Assembly: GCF_024704725.1 (NCBI RefSeq)
Contig: NZ_JALIQS010000009.1
Span: 1-64,000 of the forward strand
Direction of reading: 5' to 3'
Length of the DNA: 64,000 nucleotides
Source of the DNA: Shinella sp. CPCC 101442
GTDB lineage: Bacteria; Pseudomonadota; Alphaproteobacteria; Rhizobiales; Rhizobiaceae
Each line of letters begins with the position of its first letter. Position 1 is the stretch's first letter. The translations under genes were made by a program, and so were the position numbers. The notes under the pieces are model-generated. The model ran no database searches, had not been told where the DNA came from, and worked only from the letters and a program-made list of their open reading frames with translations. Shown piece after piece: positions 18,903 through 26,582 of this stretch.

Positions 18903-19163
18903 TCACTTGTCCATGTATCCGCCATCGGCGTCCATGTAACCGCCACCGGCATCCATGTATCCGCCAGACGCGGCATCCGCCGATGTGGCCAGCGCCGCGA
19001 GGTTGACGCCCTTGGTGATGGTCGCACCCGCCTTGCGCAGGTCATCGGCTGCCTTCAGGGCGCCTGTCGAAGGCGCCGGGAGCGCTGCCACGGTGCCCGC
19101 AGCGAGATCGACCACCCAAAGGCCGTCTTCGCCTTCCAAGCCCAGCACAACGATGTTTGCCAT
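18903..19163 (-). CDS. Putative RiPP precursor peptide with three C-terminal GGYMD repeats
   Basis: An 86-residue peptide placed immediately before ycaO. Residues 1-65 form a leader-like part (MANIVVLGLEGEDGLWVVDL at the start, DDLRKAGATITKGVNLAALA later). Residues 66-86 are three 7-residue repeats: SGGYMDA, GGGYMDA, DGGYMDK. AAAGGAA stands 8 nt before the ATG, and codon use varies between repeats, so the peptide sequence rather than the DNA seems conserved. The repeats hold no Cys, and the only Ser is at the first repeat boundary, so azoline formation is unlikely there and backbone thioamidation is the better guess. No known precursor family is recognised; the assignment is inferred from position and repeat structure. 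Confidence 0.78.
   Translation of the reverse strand: MANIVVLGLEGEDGLWVVDLAAGTVAALPAPSTGALKAADDLRKAGATITKGVNLAALATSADAASGGYMDAGGGYMDADGGYMDK
18906..18968 (-). repeat. Three 21-bp repeats encoding (S/G/D)GGYMD(A/K)
   Basis: Units at 18948-18968, 18927-18947 and 18906-18926 on the minus strand, exactly in register with codons. They differ at wobble positions (GGA/GGT, TAC, GAT/GAC), so peptide-level selection is suggested. They make up the putative core of the precursor peptide. Confidence 0.92.
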
Positions 19164-19193
19164 GTCGCAATTCCTTTCTATGAAGCGTTGTTG

Positions 19194-21011
19194 TTAAAAA
19201 CCGGCCTTCTTCAATCCCTCGTAGTAGTGCTGGCGCTGCCATTCTTCCTTGAAGGGAACAATCGCCATCCAGCTGTCGAGGTCGAAGTTGGGATGAACAT
19301 TGTAGGTGCGGCGAATGAACTGCCGCGCCTTCCTTGTATCGCCCAGCATGCCCCAGCTTGCCGCCGCGAGGCGGTCTGCCGGGGAGCGATCCTTCATGCG
19401 GGCGATGTAATCGAGAGCCTGTTCGTAGAGGCCGACGGAATAGCTCGCACCGGCGGCTATCCAGAAATAGTCGTCCGGCGGCAGGGGATTGAGATCGATC
19501 GCCCGACGGATCTTCTTCAGGCCAAGGTCCGGTCGCGAACCCTGGACAAGCGTATCGGCATAGCTTGCAACGACGTTCGCATGGTTCGGGCTGAGGGTTT
19601 CGGCCCGTTCCAGATGCTCGGCGCTTTCATCGAACTGGCGGGCATAGAGCTTGGCGACGCCGAGCTCACGATAGCCGGAGGGAAGGTGATCGTCGGTGCG
19701 GACGGTTTCCTCCGCCTGCTGCTCCGCCTTCCTCAAGAGGTCGGCGTCGCCGCGCGCCGTGACAAGCCATTCGAGGAAGTAGCTGCGCGAGAGTCCGCCC
19801 ATGGCCGGTGCGAAATCGGGCCGCACCTGCAAGGACTCACGGAAGCTCTTGCGGGCGCGGCGGATGTCGCGCAGGTCGAGTTTCTTCAGAAAACTCTCTC
19901 CGATCAGGAAGCTGCGGTAGGCGCCCGCGTCCCGTTCATAGTCGGTGCGGACGAGCTCGTTCCGCTCGATCTGGGTCGCCAGTGCGCCGGCGATCTGCAA
20001 GGCCATCATCTGCCGGGAGCGGGCAAGTCCTTCCGCCGAGAGCGGGAAGCGCTCGGCCCAGATCACCTCGTCGCTGCCGAAGAAGATAAGCTGGGCGAAA
20101 AGCGTATGACTGTCACCCTCGTCACGCAGCCTCGTCTCAAGGATGTAGCTGATTTTGTGCCGCTCATAGGTAACAGCGCGATCGGCCTGCAACGAGATCT
20201 GCGCTGCCGTATGTGGCGCGATGATCGAAATCGAGCGCAGGGCGCACAGGCCGATGGTCACGTCCTCGATCAGGGCTTCACAGAAACGGGTGGCATTGCG
20301 CGAGGCGAAGGAGGTGACCGGCGGCAGAAGCACGACGCGGGGCGGTGCCGACCGGAGAGCCGTGATCTCCACCTCGTCCGGTGAAAGGATAGGCGCCTGG
20401 GAACGCAGGGTCATCAACGATGCGGGAACCGGTTGCCGGCCCGTCAGTGTTGCCCGGACATCGTCGTCGTCGGGGCTGTTTTCCAGCAGGCGAAGTGCGG
20501 CCGTCGAGCGTGCCTGCCGCTGGTTTCCGCCGCCGTCACGCTGCACCCCGCCGTCCAGGAGCGCGCGGCGCAGGAGCGCCATATGTGCGGCCCGCTGCAG
20601 GGTGATCCAGCTCGCGAGCGTCCGCCCGGGCTGCTTGACGTATTTCAGGAAGTCGTCGGTCAAAAGACCGGACAGTTCGGCAAGGCTCGCACCGTCGTTC
20701 ACCCGGTCGACATCGCTTTCGACGGGCTCCGGTCCCAGCGTGATCGACGTATCGGTGAAGGTGAGATAAATGCGGCCGAGGTCGCGCTGGCGCTTCTGCA
20801 CGCGCGACACGGTCTGCCGGAGGCTGGCGAAGGAGGCTGCGTCGTTCGCCTCGTTCCAGAAGAGGCTGACCGCCTCGGCGCGCGGCATGTGCGTCAGGCC
20901 GCGCGCGCGCATGTAGCAGAGGATCAGAAGCGCCTTTTCAGGAAAGACGATCTCGTTGCCGCCCTCGTCGAGCAGGCGCAGATGGCCGAGCGTCTGCAGC
21001 CGTGCCGGCAT
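19194..21011 (-). CDS. SARP-type winged-helix regulator with TolB-like and TPR domains
   Basis: A 605-residue regulator. Residues about 1-90 form a SARP/OmpR-like DNA-binding domain (LQTLGHLRLLDEGGNEIVFP, SLFWNEANDAASFASLRQTVSR). About 90-170 resemble the start of a bacterial transcriptional activation domain. The middle section (PRVVLLPPVTSFASRN, IEDVTIGLCALRSISIIAPHT) resembles the TolB-like module seen after CadC and adenylyl-cyclase-type regulators. The C-terminal third is tetratricopeptide repeats (YRELGVAKLYARQFDESAEH and neighbours). It follows the XRE gene by 6 nt and precedes the precursor by 30 nt, so a local regulatory role is likely. The ligand is unknown. Confidence 0.82.
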   Translation of the reverse strand: MPARLQTLGHLRLLDEGGNEIVFPEKALLILCYMRARGLTHMPRAEAVSLFWNEANDAASFASLRQTVSRVQKRQRDLGRIYLTFTDTSITLGPEPVESDVDRVNDGASLAELSGLLTDDFLKYVKQPGRTLASWITLQRAAHMALLRRALLDGGVQRDGGGNQRQARSTAALRLLENSPDDDDVRATLTGRQPVPASLMTLRSQAPILSPDEVEITALRSAPPRVVLLPPVTSFASRNATRFCEALIEDVTIGLCALRSISIIAPHTAAQISLQADRAVTYERHKISYILETRLRDEGDSHTLFAQLIFFGSDEVIWAERFPLSAEGLARSRQMMALQIAGALATQIERNELVRTDYERDAGAYRSFLIGESFLKKLDLRDIRRARKSFRESLQVRPDFAPAMGGLSRSYFLEWLVTARGDADLLRKAEQQAEETVRTDDHLPSGYRELGVAKLYARQFDESAEHLERAETLSPNHANVVASYADTLVQGSRPDLGLKKIRRAIDLNPLPPDDYFWIAAGASYSVGLYEQALDYIARMKDRSPADRLAAASWGMLGDTRKARQFIRRTYNVHPNFDLDSWMAIVPFKEEWQRQHYYEGLKKAGF

Positions 21012-21017
21012 TTAGGG

Positions 21018-21455
21018 TCAGATCCGCAGTTCCGGTGCGTTGTCAGTACGATCGCCCGCCGTGTCGGCAGCGCTTGCCTTGGAAAGCGCGGTCGCGAGCT
21101 GGATGATCGACTTGCGCACACCGGCATCCTCGATCTTCAGGAAGGCGCGATTGAGGTCGAGGCCCTCCTTGGAGGAAACGAAGGTCGAGACGTCGCCCGT
21201 CTCGTGTCCGGCGCTCGGCGCGTTGCTGTCGTCGTCCTGGAAGAAGAAGCTCGGCGGTACGCGGAAGACGTCGGAGATCGCCTGGAGACGGCTTGCGCTG
21301 ATGCGGTTGGTGCCCTTCTCGTATTTCTGTACCTGCTGGAACGTTACGCCCAGCCGGTCGGCCAGCGCCTCCTGACTCATACCCACCATCAGCCTGCGCA
21401 GGCGGACGCGGGAACCGACGAAGATGTCGATCGGATTGGGTACTTTCTTGTTCAT
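21018..21455 (-). CDS. XRE-family regulator, PraR-like
   Basis: A 145-residue protein with a helix-turn-helix (VGSRVRLRRLMVGMSQEALADRLGVTF..QKYEKGTNRISASRL) and a C-terminal extension typical of rhizobial PraR (SEGLDLNRAFLKIEDAGVRKSII resembles PraR's DFLSSSEG-type segment). PraR proteins repress quorum-sensing and biofilm genes in Rhizobium. This one leads the SARP-precursor-YcaO-TfuA run, so it is probably a local paralogue. Start ATG 21455 follows AGGGGAGAAAG. Confidence 0.87.
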   Translation of the reverse strand: MNKKVPNPIDIFVGSRVRLRRLMVGMSQEALADRLGVTFQQVQKYEKGTNRISASRLQAISDVFRVPPSFFFQDDDSNAPSAGHETGDVSTFVSSKEGLDLNRAFLKIEDAGVRKSIIQLATALSKASAADTAGDRTDNAPELRI

Positions 21456-21589
21456 GAGACTTTCTCCCCTTGAAGCATGCCGGGGCATGGCAAGATACGA
21501 ATATCCCGTTACTCTGCTTGAATCGCGGCGCGGATGCAACTGCCGCATTGCTGAATTACCGGCTACCGTAACGTGAAGTCGCGTGCATT

Positions 21590-22351
21590 TTAGATGTCGT
21601 AGTTCTGCGGCGCGCTGAGTGAGGCGATGAACTTTTTCGTGCGTTCCCGCTCCGGCGCCGAGAAGATCGCGCGGGGTGCGCCCTGCTCGACGATCACGCC
21701 GCCATCGAGGAAAACGACCGTGTCGGCAACGCGTGAGGCAAGCCTGAGGTCATGCGTCGCCATGACCATGGTCGTGCCCTCGCGAGCGAGCCGGCTCAGC
21801 ACTTCCACGACTTCTTCGGCAAGCTCAGGATCGAGCGCGGAGGTCGGCTCGTCGCAGAGCAGGACGCGGGGAGAGGGCGCAAGCGCCCGGGCGATGGCGA
21901 CGCGCTGCTGCTGCCCGCCGGAAAGCGTTGCCGGCCAGGCATCCGCCTTGTGCGCCATGCCGACCTTTTCCAGCAGCTCCAGCGCGCGGGCGCGCGCCTT
22001 GTCGGCCGGCCATTTCAGTACGGTGACGAGGCCTTCCATCACATTGGCAATCGCCGTCTGATGGGGGAAGAGCTGAAAATTCTGGAAGACCATGCCGGTC
22101 TGCCGGCGCAGCTTCTGGATCGCGTCCCAACCCACCTTGCGCCCGGGCGCGAAGTCGATTTTTTCGTCACCAAGGCGGATGGAGCCTGATGTCGGCGTTT
22201 CCAAGAGGTTGATGCAACGCAGAAGCGTGCTTTTCCCGCCGCCGGAGGGGCCGACGAGGGCCGTTACCGTGCCTTCCGCGAGCCTGAGGCTGATATCGCG
22301 CAGGACCTGGTTGTCGCCGAAGCGTTTTTCGATATGGCTGAGCTCGATCAT
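21590..22351 (-). CDS. Polar amino acid (cystine-type) ABC transporter ATPase
   Basis: A 253-residue ATPase with Walker A GPSGGGKST, the Q-loop FQNFQLFPH, signature LSGGQQQR and Walker [14 protein letters not shown]. Together with the permease at 22348-23028 and the binding protein at 23131-23904 it forms a complete polar amino acid importer. It most resembles E. coli YecC (now TcyN). It overlaps the permease gene by ATGA. The cystine specificity is inferred mainly from the permease. Confidence 0.9.
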   Translation of the reverse strand: MIELSHIEKRFGDNQVLRDISLRLAEGTVTALVGPSGGGKSTLLRCINLLETPTSGSIRLGDEKIDFAPGRKVGWDAIQKLRRQTGMVFQNFQLFPHQTAIANVMEGLVTVLKWPADKARARALELLEKVGMAHKADAWPATLSGGQQQRVAIARALAPSPRVLLCDEPTSALDPELAEEVVEVLSRLAREGTTMVMATHDLRLASRVADTVVFLDGGVIVEQGAPRAIFSAPERERTKKFIASLSAPQNYDI

Positions 22352-23028
22352 GTGCGGGCCTCCAGGAAGCCGCCATAGCGGGCGAAACGTTTTTCCAGCC
22401 GCACCTGCAGGGCCGAGAGCACGGAGCTCAATGCCAGGTAGATCAGCGCCGCCTCGATATAGAGGATCAGCGGTTCGTAGGTGGTCGCGACGATGCGCTG
22501 CGCTGTCTGGAAAAGTTCCGGCACGGTGACTGCGGCGGCAAGTGAGGTGTCCTTCACCAGCGAGATGAAGGTGTTGGAGAGCGGCGGCACGGCGACGCGG
22601 GTCGCCTGCGGCAGGATGGTGCGGCGCATCGCCTGCGACCAGCTCATGCCGATCGAATAGGCCGCTTCCCACTGACCGCGCGGCACCGACGAGATGACGG
22701 CGCGGATGATCTCCGACGTATAGGCGCCGACATTCAGCGTAAAGCCGATGAGGGCGGCCGGGAAGGCATCGAGCAGGATGCCGACGCTCGGCAGGCCATA
22801 GAAGATGACGAAAAGCTGCACCAGGAGCGGCGTGCCGCGGATCACCCAGACATAGAAGCGGGCGATGGCGACGAGCGGCTTCGCGCCGAACAGCCGCGCG
22901 ATGGCGGTCAAAAGGCCGAGCGTCAGGCCCAGCACGAAGGACAGCAGCGTGAGCGGAATGGTGAAGACAAGTGCTGCCCACAGAAGGGGTGCAAGCGAGT
23001 CCAGCATCAGTTGAAGCCACGGCGGCAC
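22348..23028 (-). CDS. Polar amino acid (cystine-type) ABC transporter permease
   Basis: A 226-residue inner-membrane permease with five hydrophobic spans and the HisM/GlnP-type EAA loop (GQWEAAYSIGMSWSQAMRRTILPQA). It closely follows E. coli YecS in RGTPLLVQLFVIFYGLPSVGI and PLSNTFISLVKDTSLAA, which points to L-cystine or a related sulfur amino acid. The start is GTG at 23028, preceded by GGAGGGTTTCCC. Confidence 0.88.
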   Translation of the reverse strand: MPPWLQLMLDSLAPLLWAALVFTIPLTLLSFVLGLTLGLLTAIARLFGAKPLVAIARFYVWVIRGTPLLVQLFVIFYGLPSVGILLDAFPAALIGFTLNVGAYTSEIIRAVISSVPRGQWEAAYSIGMSWSQAMRRTILPQATRVAVPPLSNTFISLVKDTSLAAAVTVPELFQTAQRIVATTYEPLILYIEAALIYLALSSVLSALQVRLEKRFARYGGFLEART

Positions 23029-23130
23029 GGGAAACCCTCCGGAAATGCGGCTGGCCGGAGTGATCCCCGGCCAGGTGGTCGTTTCATCTATAGGACAGGA
23101 ACGGGCCGGCTAGAAGCAGCCCTTTCTTGA

Positions 23131-23904
23131 TTACTTCGAGACGTCCTGACCGAAATACTTGTCCGAGATCGCCTGGTAGGTACCATCGGCCTTGATGTCG
23201 ACGAGCGCCTTGTTGATCGCTTCCAGGAGTTCCGGCTCGCCCTTGCGGATGATCACGCCGGAATAGTCGGCGTTTTCCTGTTCGGCGGCAATCTTCACAT
23301 TGGCGTCCGGCTTGTGCTTCTTGAAGTCGAGGAAGGACAGGCTGTCGTTGATCGTGGCGTCGGCGCGGCCGGTCAGCACGAGCTGGATCGACTGATCGAA
23401 ACCATCGGTGCCGACGAGTTCGGCGCCGGCTTCCTGGGCAAGTTTACCGAAGTTGCTGGTCAGCGACTGGGCTGACTTCTTGCCCTTGAGATCGGCGAAA
23501 CCCTTGATGCTGTCGTCGTCGCCACGAATGATCAACACGGCCTTGGACGCGATATAGGGTTCGGAGAAGTCGTATTTCTGCTTGCGGGCTTCCGTGATGC
23601 CGACCTGGTTGATCACGGCGTCGTAGCGGTTGGCGTCGAGGCCGGCGATCAGGCCGTCCCACTTGCCTTCGAGGAATTCGGCCTTGACGCCCAGCTTCTT
23701 GGCGATGGCCTCGCCGATCTCAACGTCGAAGCCGACCAGCTTGCCGTCGGTATCATGATAGGTGAAGGGGGCGTAGGTGCCTTCGGTGCCGATCTTCAGC
23801 GCGCCGGCCGACTGGATAGCGGCGAGGTTTTCACCGGCATGGGCCGGCGCGAGAATGGCGGCCTGGAGGGCGGCGGCTGCGGCGAGGGTCTTCAACCAGT
23901 TCAT
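23131..23904 (-). CDS. Periplasmic amino acid binding protein (FliY/cystine-type)
   Basis: A 257-residue extracellular solute-binding protein of family 3 with a Sec signal peptide (MNWLKTLAAAAALQAAILAPAHA) and the motif GTEGTYAPFTYHDTDGKLVGFDVEIG. QVGITEARKQKYDFSEPY matches the FliY (TcyJ) cystine-binding group. The much longer open frame upstream is a shadow of oppA on the other strand. A gap of about 100 bp separates it from the permease gene downstream. Confidence 0.9.
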   Translation of the reverse strand: MNWLKTLAAAAALQAAILAPAHAGENLAAIQSAGALKIGTEGTYAPFTYHDTDGKLVGFDVEIGEAIAKKLGVKAEFLEGKWDGLIAGLDANRYDAVINQVGITEARKQKYDFSEPYIASKAVLIIRGDDDSIKGFADLKGKKSAQSLTSNFGKLAQEAGAELVGTDGFDQSIQLVLTGRADATINDSLSFLDFKKHKPDANVKIAAEQENADYSGVIIRKGEPELLEAINKALVDIKADGTYQAISDKYFGQDVSK

Positions 23905-24186
23905 CTTGGGGCTCCGTTTCTGGCTCAGATGTTCGATTGCGCGATCAATCGCAGAAATCCCTGCAAAACGATGGGCAGAAAACTGCGAATTGTTTGGGCA
24001 AAAGCAAATATTTTTCTCACCTTTTGCCGAGATTAGACGTTGCAGGTGTGCGTTTGGGGCTGTTCGCGACCCTGCGCAAAGTTGGCATCCTGCCTGTGCA
24101 TTTCCTGTTTTTCGGGTCTTGCCAACGGACAAAACAGCGACAATTGATTGTGCACCCAAAAAACAACAACGGGGAAGGACAACAAA

Positions 24187-25599
24187 ATGGCAAACAAAAT
24201 GATTGGCTTTCGTGCAGCATTTCTGGCCGGCGCGATCCTCATCGGCGCAAGCCCGGCGCTCGCCGAAGCGGTGCTTCACCGCGGTAATGCCGGCGAGCCG
24301 CAGACGCTCGACCAGGCGCATACCTCGATCAATATCGAGGAATTCATCCTCAAGGACCTCTATGAGGGTCTGACGATCTATGACGCCGCCGGTAAGATCG
24401 TGCCTGGTGCGGCCGAAAGCTGGACCGTCTCCGACGACGGCACGGTCTACACGTTCAAGCTGCGCGAAAACGCCAAGTGGTCGGACGGCTCGCCGGTGAC
24501 GGCGGAAGACTTCGCCTTCTCCTTCACCCGCGTCGAAGACCCGAAGACGGCCGCCGGCTATGCCAACATCCTTTACCCGATCAAGAATGCCGAAAAGGTC
24601 AACAAGGGCGAAGTCGGCCTTGACCAGCTCGGCGTGAAGGCCGTCGATGCCAAGACGCTGGAAATCACGCTCGAGCGTCCCACCCCTTTCTTCATCGAGC
24701 TGCTGGCGCATCAGACGGCGCTGCCGGTCTCCAAGGCGAGCGTCGAGAAGAACGGCGCTGACTTCGTCAAGCCCGGCACGATGGTGTCGAACGGCGCTTT
24801 CAAACTCGTCAGCCACGTTCCCAACGACAACCTCGTCGTTGAGAAGAACGCCAGCTACTGGGATGCCGCAAACGTCAAGCTCGACAAGGTGGTCTTTTAC
24901 CCGATCGACGACCAGGCTGCGTCCGTGCGCCGCTTCGAAGCGAAGGAAATGGATCTCGTCTACAACTTCTCCGCCGACCAGCTCGAGCGCCTGAAGAAGA
25001 GCTATGGCGACGAAGTGCATGTCTCGCCGGCGCTTGCCAACTACTACTATACGTTCGATACCCGGCAGGAACCCTATAGCGACGTGCGCGTGCGCCGGGC
25101 GCTCTCCATGGCGGTCGACCGCGATTTCCTGGCCAAGGAAATCTATAGCGGCTCGCAGGTGCCGGCCTATTCGATGGTGCCCCCGGGCCTGCCCGGCTAT
25201 GAGCCGGGCTACGCCGATTTCGCGGGGATGTCGCAGCTCGACCGTGAGGACGAGGCGCTCAAGCTGATGAAGGAAGCCGGCTACGGCGAAGGCGGCAAGC
25301 CGCTGAAGATCGAGATCCGCTACAACACCAACCCGAACCACGAGCGCGTGGCCACCGCCGTGGCCGCCAAGTACAACAATCCCGAATACGACGCCCTCAT
25401 GAAGACGTCGTATGAGGAGCGCGACCCGGCGGCCCGCGCAAAGATCCTTCACGATGCGGAAACGATTCTCATGAAGGAACAGCCGGTCGCGCCGTTCCTG
25501 ATGCAGGCCGAACTCTGGCTCGTCTCGAACCGGATCAAGGGCTGGCAGGACAATGTGAACAACCAGCACCTGAGCCGCTTCCTCAGCGTTTCCGAGTGA
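24187..25599 (+). CDS. oppA: Oligopeptide ABC transporter binding protein, with an internal deletion
   Basis: A 470-residue family-5 solute-binding protein with signal peptide (cleavage after PALAEA). OppA features: TLDQAHTSINIEEFILKDLYEGL, WSDGSPVTAEDFAFSFTRVEDP, YYYTFDTRQEPYSDVRVRRALSMAVDR. The usual length is about 535-545. The stretch after NPNHERVATAVA jumps directly to KYNNPEYDALMK, skipping about 65 residues that in other OppA proteins include the DVARAGWxADY block of the second lobe. The frame is preserved. The gene may encode an altered or inactive binding protein. GGGGAAGGAC precedes the ATG. Confidence 0.9.
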   Translation: MANKMIGFRAAFLAGAILIGASPALAEAVLHRGNAGEPQTLDQAHTSINIEEFILKDLYEGLTIYDAAGKIVPGAAESWTVSDDGTVYTFKLRENAKWSDGSPVTAEDFAFSFTRVEDPKTAAGYANILYPIKNAEKVNKGEVGLDQLGVKAVDAKTLEITLERPTPFFIELLAHQTALPVSKASVEKNGADFVKPGTMVSNGAFKLVSHVPNDNLVVEKNASYWDAANVKLDKVVFYPIDDQAASVRRFEAKEMDLVYNFSADQLERLKKSYGDEVHVSPALANYYYTFDTRQEPYSDVRVRRALSMAVDRDFLAKEIYSGSQVPAYSMVPPGLPGYEPGYADFAGMSQLDREDEALKLMKEAGYGEGGKPLKIEIRYNTNPNHERVATAVAAKYNNPEYDALMKTSYEERDPAARAKILHDAETILMKEQPVAPFLMQAELWLVSNRIKGWQDNVNNQHLSRFLSVSE

Positions 25600-25608
25600 T
25601 CCGGCGTC

Positions 25609-25636
25609 GGTGCGCGGCCGCTTAGGGCCGCGCACC
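25609..25636 (+). promoter_or_regulatory. Stem-loop between oppA and oppB
   Basis: GGTGCGCGGCC (25609-25619) pairs perfectly with GGCCGCGCACC (25626-25636) around a 6-nt loop, 10 bp after the oppA stop. No T-run follows. Such hairpins after binding-protein genes commonly protect the upstream mRNA and cut expression of the downstream permease. Confidence 0.75.
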
Positions 25637-25658
25637 GCGTTTCTGGGGAGACCAGGTC

Positions 25659-26582
25659 ATGTTCGCTTTCGTTCTACGGCGCTTTGTGAGCGCCGTGCCG
25701 ACGCTGTTCATCGTCGTCACAATCTCATTCTTCCTGATGCGTTTTGCGCCCGGTGGCCCGTTCAACCTCGAACGACCGCTTCCGCCCGCCACGATGGAAA
25801 ACCTGATGCGGGCCTATCATCTCGATCAGCCGCTCTGGCGCCAGTACCTCACCTATATGGGCAACGCGCTGACCGGCGATTTCGGTCCGAGCTACATCTA
25901 CAAGGACAACACCGTGGCCGAGTTGATCGGCAAGGGCCTGCCCTATTCGATGGAGCTTGGCTTCTATGCGCTGCTGCTCGCGCTTGTCGGCGGGGTCATC
26001 GTCGGCACGATCGCAGCCCTCAGGCAAAACAGCGCGCTCGATTTCGCGGTCATGTCGGTGGCGACCGTCGGCGTCACGGTGCCGAATTTCGTGGTCGGCC
26101 CGGTGCTGACGCTGATTTTTGCCATCACGCTCGCCTGGCTGCCTGCCGGCGGCTGGGGGGACGGGTCGTTGCGCTTCCTCGTCCTGCCGATGATCGCGCT
26201 TGCTTTGCCGCAGCTTGCCGTCTTCGCTCGACTGACCCGTGGCTCGATGATCGAGGCGTTGCGCACCGACCATATCCGCACCGCCAGGGCCTATGGCCTG
26301 CCGGCGAGATCGGTGGTCGTGGTGCATGCCATGCGCGGCGCCATGCTCCCGATCGTCTCCTATCTCGCGCCCTGCGCGGCGGCGCTGCTTACCGGCTCGG
26401 CGGTTGTCGAGACGATCTTCACTATTCCCGGCGTCGGGCGCTATTTCGTGCTCGGCGCGATCAATCGCGACTATACGCTCGTCATGGGCACGGTCGTCCT
26501 GATCGCCATCTTCGTCATCGTGTTCAATCTGCTGGTCGACATTCTCTATGGCCTGCTCGATCCGAGGGTTCGCCATGACTGA
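25659..26582 (+). CDS. oppB: Oligopeptide ABC transporter permease OppB
   Basis: A 307-residue permease of the DppB/OppB family: LRRFVSAVPTLFIVVTISFFLMRFAPGGPF at the start and the EAA-type loop (HIRTARAYGLPARSVVVVHAMRGAMLPIVSYL). It closes with GRYFVLGAINRDYTLVMGTVVL. Six hydrophobic spans are seen. It overlaps oppC by 8 nt (ATGACTGA). Confidence 0.94.
   Translation: MFAFVLRRFVSAVPTLFIVVTISFFLMRFAPGGPFNLERPLPPATMENLMRAYHLDQPLWRQYLTYMGNALTGDFGPSYIYKDNTVAELIGKGLPYSMELGFYALLLALVGGVIVGTIAALRQNSALDFAVMSVATVGVTVPNFVVGPVLTLIFAITLAWLPAGGWGDGSLRFLVLPMIALALPQLAVFARLTRGSMIEALRTDHIRTARAYGLPARSVVVVHAMRGAMLPIVSYLAPCAAALLTGSAVVETIFTIPGVGRYFVLGAINRDYTLVMGTVVLIAIFVIVFNLLVDILYGLLDPRVRHD

Noticed and set aside
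18906-18968. Possible CRISPR or microsatellite array from three 21-bp repeats
   Set aside because: The repeats are contiguous without spacers and in codon register inside a coding gene.
18884-19045. Longer ycaO reading with start at 19045
   Set aside because: The extra residues are the precursor gene read in another frame (repeating W-T-P/ADTW pattern), and YcaO homology begins after GTG 18883.
23905-25635. N-terminal extension of about 577 residues on the cystine-type binding protein
   Set aside because: The extension is antisense to oppA. The real protein starts at the signal peptide at 23904.
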